Origin: Setoptus koraiensis
Taxonomy: Eukaryota; Arthropoda
Length of the DNA stretch: 64,000 bases
Reading direction: 5' to 3'
Assembly: GCA_048013815.1 (NCBI GenBank)
Contig: CM106585.1
Span: 16,492,001-16,556,000 of the forward strand
Shown here: positions 56,982 to 64,000 of the stretch, in pieces
Layout of the letters: every line of letters starts with the position of its first letter
How positions within the stretch are numbered: position 1 is the first letter of the stretch
The notes under the pieces: generated by a model
The model's database searches: none
What the model was told of the DNA's origin: nothing
Seen by the model: only the letters and a program-made list of their open reading frames with translations
Translations under genes and position numbers: made by a program

Positions 56982-59900
56982 TCAAGTGATGCACCGGAAC
57001 AGAATTTTGCGGAAGGCGCGTCTAAAATCTCTATTGAAAATGGTGTAAATGATTGGATTGATGGCAGAATTGCAATAGCCCAGCCAGAATATAAATGACT
57101 CCAATCTGGGTGGTATATATTTTCTACATGAAGCACATAATGCACGTGTGACATATAATGTGAAAAATGGCAACCAGGCACAAATGAAAGCGGCCATTAT
57201 CAGACCTAATATGAGGGTGGCCCGACGTTCGCGGGCCTTGGCCAATTTCCGCTTGTGGCGTTCATTGTCCGACGCTAGATATTCCGTGTGGTGATAGGAT
57301 TGATTGTTGTTTTGATTATTGTTGTGGTGGTGGTGGTGCTGTTGTTGTTGTTGTTGTTGCTGCTGTTGCTGTTGCTGCTGTGATTGTTGCGCGTGCTGAT
57401 TGGCCTGGCCGATGGCCAGCGCGCTGTGGTGACTGGGCGACGCGGGCACCGTGCCGCTCATGTTGCTCGGGCTGCCTATCAGCAACTGGTGCTGCTGCTG
57501 CCCACATCCGGCCGCCGCTATGGTGGCCACTGCGGCTGCGGGCTGAGCCGGCTGCGGGCCGGCGTCGCTCGCCCTCGGCGGGCCATTTCCAACCGGCGTC
57601 GGGCCGCCCAAACACGCGCTCTTGTGCGGCCCGGCCACCACAATGTCGGGCAGCGGCTCCGCCGCAGCCACCTTGTTATGCTGCTGATCAGCCGCTTGCT
57701 CGTGCAGCGGGCCGCACGCGGCCGCTGACTGCTGCGCCGCTGGCTGAAAGTTGAACCTGGTCACGGGCATCGTGTTGGAGGCGTGCAACACGGTGGTTAT
57801 CGTCTCGGGTATCTTGGTCACAAGCATTTCGGTGTGCACGCTCAACGGGCTCTCCTGGTCGGGATCTAGCTGGGCGCGCAAAATGGCCGCCGCCTCGTCC
57901 AGGCGCCGTCCGCCAGGGGCGGGCCTGCCGGCGGCGGGCCCCTCGCCCAACTGACCGCCGCCGGGCGGACAGCCACCAATTTGCGCCTGCGCCTGCTGGT
58001 CCACCGAGAACGTCGATGAATTGTTGGAATTGGCCAGCGACGAGCTCGACCCGCGACACGATATGCTGCTGTCCATGGTGGCGCTCGTCTGGCTGCTCAG
58101 ATGGTGATTTGTGGTTTGCTGTCGCGCCAGCGCCCCCTGCAGCTTGTTTTGGGCGGCGGCGGTGGCGTGCTGATGCACCTGTTGAGCTGCTGCGGCGGCC
58201 GCCGCTGGTATTGCGTCACTCATGGTGAGCACAGTGGCCGCCAGGCAATCGTTTGTGTCGTTATCACCTGTCAGACGGGCCGGCGTCATGTCGCCGTGTC
58301 CGGTTGACATGCTGGCATACTGACCAATGGAGTTCCGTCTACTTTGGGCGCCCTCTTCCGCCTGGCACGAGTAACTGGTCATGTGACAGGGCAGCGTGGA
58401 CGCTGGCGCCACCCGAGCGCCCAGCACCACCGGCCCGGCATGCTGCGCCTGCACGTGCAGCGGTCCACTTCCGGTTTGCGCGGGCAAGCCTACTGAGGGC
58501 GTGATTTGTTGCATGTTGTTGCTGTTGTTGTTGTTGTTGTTGTTTTGGCTAATACTGTTGCTGCGGCTAAGATTGTTGTTGTTGTTAGTGGTGGTGACGC
58601 TAACATTTTGCATATTGTTTGTGCATATCGACGATAAACTTATGTTTCGTTGCAACTGGCCCGAGCCGCCCATCAGCTGCTTGCAGCCGCCCAGCTGGCT
58701 GCCGCCCAAGCGACCGCCGGCGCCCAGACTGCCCGAGCCCGCGTGATTGCCCGTGCCCGAGTTGCCGTCTTGCATCAGTTTGCTGTTGTTGGCCATGAGC
58801 AGCTTTTTGGCCTTGCGTGCCTGCTGCTGTTGCTGGCGTTGCTCGCGGGTGCGCGGTTGCTGCTTGTTGAGGGCCCGGCGTGCCCGTGACCGGGCGGCCA
58901 AAAATATCTTTATGTACACGAACACCATCACCATGCAGGGAATGTAAAAGGAGCCCGAGGCCGAGTACAGCACGTAGCCGACGTCGTCGCTCAGGGCGCA
59001 AGCCGGGTACTCGACGATGCCTGCGGGCGCGCCGCTGCCCGATGCCGCAGACCCGGCCAACAGGGGCTGGGCCAACGCAGCCGCTTGCGAGTACGGGTCG
59101 CCCGCGGGTGTATCACTGGTGCTGGCGGTGGGGTAGGTGTATTTGTTGTTGCGGGCACTTGTTGATGAATACGATTGCTGACCGTTCAGTACAAGCATGA
59201 AGTTCAGGTCCTCCTCGGACAGGGCGCGCCGTTGGTGCGGCCGCCCGTACCCGCCCGTGTCGTCCCGTCTGTGCCGCGTGCCCGTTTGCTGTTGGGGCCG
59301 CGACGGCAACCGGATGCGGTTGCGCGCGTTGGCGTTGTCGTCGTAGAAGGCCACATTGCTCGACTGGTAGTCGTGCCGTTGTTGTTGCTGTTGCTGCTGG
59401 ATGGCTTCGTCGGCTTGACGATTGCGCAGCGGCCCCTGCCGGCCGGGCTGCGAAACATCTTTGGTGGTGGCTGAAGTGAGTTGTGATGGCGAGTTGTGCC
59501 GCTGCTGGTCGCAGGCTGCGCCGACGGGCGGTCTCATTGGTCCGTTGCGGGCCCCGGAGGCGTGGCGCGTCCTCCTTTCGTTGGGTAGTGATAATTGTTG
59601 TTGCACGTCGGTTGTTTCGTGTGGTTGGTCCGATGTGTCCATGGATAAATCGGTCAATTGATACTGATTGGCAGAAATTGATTTAACGGCAGCTTGAGTG
59701 GCGGCTGCGGCGGCGGCGGCGGGTGTGTCATGTGGCGGCGGGTAGGCGTTTGCGGCGGTCAGCGGCTGCGGTTGCGGCAGGGGCGTCGGCGGACGCTGCC
59801 TGTGCGGCCTGCTCTGCTTGAGCAGCCGGTCGCGGGCCGCCTGACGTTGGGCCTCCTCGGCGAGCAGCTCGTCGACGCTGGGCTCTCGGTAGCCCGTTGC

Positions 59901-60716
59901 CGGCAACGGGCCCGTCGGATTTTCGGAAGATTCTTGCTGGCCGTTGGCTGGCCCGTCAAGGGACGACATGGAGTGTGTTGGTTGGTTGCTGTTTGTGGTT
60001 GTTGTGGTTGCTGTTGGTTGCTGTTGGGGTTGTGGTTGGCCGCCGCTAGAGTCAACAGTTGCTGCAAATTGTTGCAAATTGGAAGTTGTGGTGCTGGCAC
60101 TGATAGTGGCGCTGGAGGTTGTTGTTGAAGTGGCGGTGGTTGTTGTGGTTGTGGTTGCTGTTGCAGTTGCTGTTGCAGTGGAGGCCTCTAAACTGGCGGA
60201 CGTGTTCTGTTTTTTCCAACCAAACAATGGCGGCAACGACACTGCCGCCGAAAATATCCATACGCCCGCTATCATGAGGGCGCCCCGTTTTGGTGTTCGT
60301 TTCTTCAAGTAAGCCACCGCTTGCGTAATGGACCAATACCTGTCTAAACTAATTAGGCATAATGTGTTTATTGAAGCGGTGCACAACAATACGTCTAATG
60401 CTGCGTGTATATCGCACCATAATTGTCCGAACATCCAGAAGCCCATTAATTCTCGAGCTAGCGAGAATGGCATCACCACTAAACCTAATAACATATCACT
60501 AACGGCTAATGATGCTATAAACCAATTTTGCGTTGGCTTTAACGATTTCTCTGTAAAAATAGCTATACAAACCAAACAATTGCCCACAACAATTAAAAAC
60601 ATAATCACTGTTAATAGACACGCCAACAATGTTATAGATGATTGCGTATAACCGGACGGAAATGGTTCCCTTGACCAATAGGAGTGCCACCAATCGGTGA
60701 AATTTGACACTAACAT
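56982..60716 (-). CDS. alpha2-adrenergic-like octopamine receptor with giant loops
   Basis: Class A aminergic GPCR, 1,244 aa in a single exon. Start chosen at the ATG at 60716 (MLVSNFTDWWHS); the open frame upstream has only a GTG before a stop. TM1 ~27-52; LAVSDMLLGLVVMPF in TM2; TM3 LWCDIHAALDVLLCTASI with the amine-binding Asp; SLDRYW motif; TM4 ending PPLFGWKK at ~169. TM5 with two Ser (YVLYSASGSFYIP) starts ~583. TM6 has FICAWLPFF (~1165-1188), TM7 NSAINPIIYTIFN, and the tail ends FRRAFRKILFRCIT with a Cys for palmitoylation. TM1-4 and TM5 are very close to Drosophila Oct-alpha2R, which couples to Gi. ECL2 has a ~400-residue Ser/Thr/Gln/Pro-rich insertion (171-569) before the conserved YPACALSDD Cys. 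ICL3 is ~550 residues with Gln, Asn and Ala runs. It faces paralog 3 tail to tail, with 412 bp between stops. Confidence 0.9.
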   Translation of the reverse strand: MLVSNFTDWWHSYWSREPFPSGYTQSSITLLACLLTVIMFLIVVGNCLVCIAIFTEKSLKPTQNWFIASLAVSDMLLGLVVMPFSLARELMGFWMFGQLWCDIHAALDVLLCTASINTLCLISLDRYWSITQAVAYLKKRTPKRGALMIAGVWIFSAAVSLPPLFGWKKQNTSASLEASTATATATATTTTTTTATSTTTSSATISASTTTSNLQQFAATVDSSGGQPQPQQQPTATTTTTNSNQPTHSMSSLDGPANGQQESSENPTGPLPATGYREPSVDELLAEEAQRQAARDRLLKQSRPHRQRPPTPLPQPQPLTAANAYPPPHDTPAAAAAAATQAAVKSISANQYQLTDLSMDTSDQPHETTDVQQQLSLPNERRTRHASGARNGPMRPPVGAACDQQRHNSPSQLTSATTKDVSQPGRQGPLRNRQADEAIQQQQQQQRHDYQSSNVAFYDDNANARNRIRLPSRPQQQTGTRHRRDDTGGYGRPHQRRALSEEDLNFMLVLNGQQSYSSTSARNNKYTYPTASTSDTPAGDPYSQAAALAQPLLAGSAASGSGAPAGIVEYPACALSDDVGYVLYSASGSFYIPCMVMVFVYIKIFLAARSRARRALNKQQPRTREQRQQQQQARKAKKLLMANNSKLMQDGNSGTGNHAGSGSLGAGGRLGGSQLGGCKQLMGGSGQLQRNISLSSICTNNMQNVSVTTTNNNNNLSRSNSISQNNNNNNNSNNMQQITPSVGLPAQTGSGPLHVQAQHAGPVVLGARVAPASTLPCHMTSYSCQAEEGAQSRRNSIGQYASMSTGHGDMTPARLTGDNDTNDCLAATVLTMSDAIPAAAAAAAQQVHQHATAAAQNKLQGALARQQTTNHHLSSQTSATMDSSISCRGSSSSLANSNNSSTFSVDQQAQAQIGGCPPGGGQLGEGPAAGRPAPGGRRLDEAAAILRAQLDPDQESPLSVHTEMLVTKIPETITTVLHASNTMPVTRFNFQPAAQQSAAACGPLHEQAADQQHNKVAAAEPLPDIVVAGPHKSACLGGPTPVGNGPPRASDAGPQPAQPAAAVATIAAAGCGQQQHQLLIGSPSNMSGTVPASPSHHSALAIGQANQHAQQSQQQQQQQQQQQQQQHHHHHNNNQNNNQSYHHTEYLASDNERHKRKLAKARERRATLILGLIMAAFICAWLPFFTLYVTRALCASCRKYIPPRLESFIFWLGYCNSAINPIIYTIFNRDFRRAFRKILFRCIT

Positions 60717-63700
60717 TTGTAGGCTGCCAGCGCACAGGGGCGACCACACGCTGCACCACTGTTATAATGTCGATGTTGCGCCGCTTGGGGCGCTGGCGCG
60801 GTTGTTGTTGTTGCGGGCCACAGATTTGGCGTCGACAGGCGTTGACAGGTTGTGCTGTGGTTGCGGTTGTTGTTGTTGCGGTTGCGGTTGTTGCTGTTGT
60901 TGTGGCGGTTGTTGCTGTTGTCGCGGTCGTTTTCGCGGTTGTTGCTGCGGTTGCGGTTGCTGCTGCAACGACTGCTGGCGTGGTTGTTGTGGTTGTTGTC
61001 GCGACAGGTGCTGGCGTGGTTGTTGCTGTGGTTGTTGCGACGGCTGCTGGCGTGGTTGTTGCTGTGGTTGTTGCTGCTATTGTTGCGACTGGTGCGGCCG
61101 TTGTTGCCGGCGGTTGGTGGGCGCCTGCGATTGTGGCTTGTTGCTCGGTGTGACGCGCGCTGCTCGCTGCGATCCGCTCGGTCCCGGCCCAAAGCGTCTG
61201 TCTGTTGGCGTTAATTAGTGCGTGGGCGAGCGTCTGTAATGGGGTTGAGAACGGGAAAGGTGAATGAGACAATTGGCTGGCAAATAAGATGTGTGATTTG
61301 TGTTTATCTGTGATGTAACTCGCTGCTGCTTGCGTTGATTGATCAATGTCGAGTCATGTGTCGACTTGTCTGTGTCTATATCTCTCTCTCTCTAGCTCGC
61401 TGTTGCTGCTGTTGTGTAAGCGTTCAAGTGTGGTGTGTCGTTGTTGTCGTTGTCGTTGTTGTTGTTGCTGTTGCATTAGCGGCTGACATGATAATGTGTG
61501 TGTGTGTGTGTGCATGCCACCAATAAGTAGCTATCACGGTCTAGATAAACTTGTTCTCTGTCGCTGCGAGTCGCTCGACGCTCCAACTGGCGCTATGTGC
61601 AACTGGCGCTGCGTCGAACTGGCGCTATGTGCAACTGGCGCTGCGTCGAACTGGCGCTAGGGCTCTTCGAATCGTCGCGGCTCTTCGAATCGTCGCGGCT
61701 CTTCGAATCGGCGTCGGCTCTTCGAATCGGCGTCGGCGTGCGCTATGCGAGTCGTGGCTCGTTGGCGTGCATTCCGTGGGCTGCCTCCGCTGCAGCGACT
61801 CGGTGCTCGGTCGACGGCGGCGCTCGGCGTAACTATGTTTCGCATTAGAACCGCTCAGATTGGCGCTGCCATTAGGGCATGCTTGCGGTGAGCGGCGACG
61901 ACACGCTGCAGGGCGACAGTATCAGTAACAGTAACAAAAAGATAAAAAAAAGAACACCAAGAGATGATTGCGTCCATGCGGGGGCTCGCTGACGCAGCGA
62001 GACGCTCCCGTCGCACTCTGTTGGCCGTCGCCGCAGTTGGCGCTGCATCGGGAGCCGAGTGGCGATGCGAACGCTGCCGCGACGGCGCGCCGTCGCGCAT
62101 TCGCGGCGCCCCTATGTCCGACGGCGCGCACATGCGCATGTGCGCGCTGTCGGCGAGCTCCTGTTGCGCCGCACCGCGAGCGACATGGCTCTGTGACGGG
62201 AGTCCCGGCGCTAGAGTCTCCGAGCGGCGAGAGCCGCTTGGAACAGACACCGCCGCAACACTGTGTGCCGGGCAGAAACTGTGCAAATTGTGATCGCCCG
62301 CGCCCAATGGCAATCGCTCGCCAGCTCAGCCCCTAACGAATCCAGTGACAAGCGTGACATATGTAAATAAACACGCCCGCTCGACAATGTTACTTGTTGT
62401 CTCGACAACATCATCATATCTCGCTCCCCCAATTATTGCTCTATCGCTGTGCCGCCGCCGCCGATTCGACACACACTCGCTCGCTCGCCGGATCGGAGCG
62501 GCGAGCGAGCCGCACGAGGCCGCTCGCAGCGACCCGCTCGGGCCCGCTCGCAACAGTGGCGCCGATGACAGGAACGGCGCAGATGAATTTCGACCTCAAC
62601 CAGTTGAAATCACAGTTTGAAACGAGCCCGTCGGGCGAATGCAAATCGATGATTGATTTGCATTCGATCAACTTGTCGAAACGTCGCCCGACATCCGCTC
62701 TGGCCGACGCGAAGGCCCTCTGTCGGGCTGGTAGAGCGGCACTGCCCAGCCATTGGGTGCCAAGCCGCGCTTCTAGACTCTAGAATCTAGAGGCGAAATC
62801 TCTCCGCCGAGCAGCGCCGCCCTCGCGGACCTGCGACCAAGCTCGCGCTGTGCGTTTTGCGAAACTGCGCGATATCCACGGCGACCGATGTGCCACTCAC
62901 GATGTGCTGCACACGATGTGCACAGTGGCCAGCAGAGAGGCATACGGCGAGCGCTTGAAGGGTGCGCAAAAGTCCGCGCGCGAACAGCACCGGCTCGTCC
63001 CGACCGCTCCGCACCGCACGATGCGGCCCGTGAAACGGTCTCCCGTTCCAAGAATATCCGTCGGCGCTGTTGCGCTGAAAATGGATAAACGCTGTCGGCG
63101 CCGCTGTTGCGCTAAAAGGAGGTCACCACCAATTACCGACGAGACACTCGTCATCAATCAAGCAGCACGCCCACGCAATGGGACCCGCGCCAGGGTCAGC
63201 GACCAGGGCCGGCGCGACGAGTAGCGGACGGGCCGGGTCGGGCCGGGCCGAAATTGCGCGCTCCATCTATTTAAAGTGTGATATTGTGTTGCATTGTTGT
63301 TGCGTTTGCAGAAAACGCAACGAACAATTGTAAACGGGCTAGGTAAAGCGAAAATTGTTAATGCAGTTGGGGCGCCGACGGGCTCAATGGCGCCCCAAAT
63401 GACAAAGGCTCCACTGGCATGTGGCGGCGTCACATGTGTATAATTCAATCTTTTACCGCCAGCATCAGTTAACGGGTTGTGTGTGTGTGTGTGTGTGTGT
63501 GCGTGTGATGAGTCATGATCGATTAGGTACGGCGCGCGTTATTGTGAAAGTCGCAAAAGTCGCTAGATGCCCGCGCTCGCCGCATCCGCCGCTCGCGCCG
63601 CATTTGCCGTGCCCGCTATGGCGCGGCCCGGCAACGTCTCGCGACCGGCCGCCAAGTGGCTAGGTGATGCACTAGCGGTGCAACTGGGGCGCTAAGTAGC

Positions 63701-64000
63701 GCCAGCGCCGCCGCCGCCGCCACTTATCACGCTAAACGAAAGCGAGTGCTGACACGAGCTCGCAATATATAAATTATATAAATAGTCGCGCGCGCGCGAC
63801 AATGACACCACAGAGCGGCCCGCTCTAATCTAGCCCGCATGATCTGGGTCTCAGGCCGAGTTACGCAACAGCGCCGCCGACCCGAGGGGGGGCCCCGCTG
63901 GCGTCGCCGGCCCGGCGCAATGCTGAAAGGTGACGAGCGGCCGCGACGGGCGATGCGCTGACGCGCTGACGAGCCGACGAGCCGAAAGTGCCTTTTAAAA
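60717..64000. other. GC-rich upstream flank of the octopamine receptor, no gene seen
   Basis: No coding sequence is supported. A long GTT/GCG tract (about 60840-61090) reads as Gln/Pro-rich on the minus strand, in frame with the receptor, but is separated from it by a stop at 60762; it is probably 5' UTR or intron. Acceptor-like cag sites lie just before the receptor ATG. Other contents are a GT/GTC tract (about 61430-61475), GT runs (61495-61512, 63478-63506), tandem repeats of ggctcttcgaatcgtcgc (about 61668-61735) and of caactggcgctgcgtcgaa (about 61577-61660), and alternating CG at about 63787-63800 beside a TATA-rich stretch (63764-63782). Confidence 0.55.

Noticed and set aside
60499-61272. 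257-codon minus-strand frame overlapping the receptor start
   Set aside because: Thr/Ala repeats come from the triplet tract at 60840-61090. The overlapping receptor frame has clear GPCR motifs, so this is a shadow.

Overview
This window looks like nuclear DNA from an arthropod, most likely an acariform mite. The tropomyosin middle region (the stretch around [16 protein letters not shown]) reads like the mite allergen-10 family. There is also an insect/mite-type alpha2-adrenergic-like octopamine receptor, and introns are few and mostly short (111, 153, 156 and 178 bp). Genes are mostly intronless or have one to four introns. GC-rich flanks are filled with trinucleotide tracts, short minisatellites and CA/GT repeats, which create many spurious open frames.

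Layout. 1-19,977: GC-rich DNA with no supportable gene, only repeats and palindromes, lying upstream of an Otx/orthodenticle-class homeobox gene (20,273-21,478, +). That gene runs tail to tail, with 50 bp between stop codons, into a protein phosphatase 6 regulatory subunit (SAPS) gene (21,529-24,123, -, two exons). 24,124-30,067 is gene-poor and may hold a worn Merlin/ISXO2-like DNA transposon piece. 30,068-38,428 (+) is a five-exon gene for a ~1,355-residue low-complexity protein ending in one LIM domain; I assembled it from matching splice phases. 39,852-42,491 (+) is a single-exon nrf-6-type membrane acyltransferase with a 7 x 14-bp array just upstream. 46,098-46,982 (+) is a two-exon tropomyosin that lacks exactly the 42 residues of the usual second exon. 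A broken, inverted fragment of the nrf-6 gene sits at about 47,600-47,990.

48,176-56,569 (+) is a tandem cluster of three intact single-exon paralogs (718, 675 and 715 aa) plus relic copies between the second and third. Each reads as an F-box, a leucine-rich stretch, a middle domain, and a C-terminal domain that aligns by eye to the first RecA domain of UPF1/SEN1-type SF1 helicases. The Walker A lysine and the motif II Asp are gone and there is no second RecA domain. I know of no described family with this layout, and it is the best candidate for something new. 56,982-60,716 (-) is a single-exon alpha2-like octopamine receptor of 1,244 aa with a ~400-residue insertion in extracellular loop 2 and a ~550-residue third intracellular loop. 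60,717-64,000 is its GC-rich upstream flank.

The genes do not form one pathway. Common threads are low-complexity insertions between folded units (SAPS protein, LIM protein, receptor, homeobox protein) and local duplication (nrf-6 fragment, F-box cluster, a 93-bp direct repeat).
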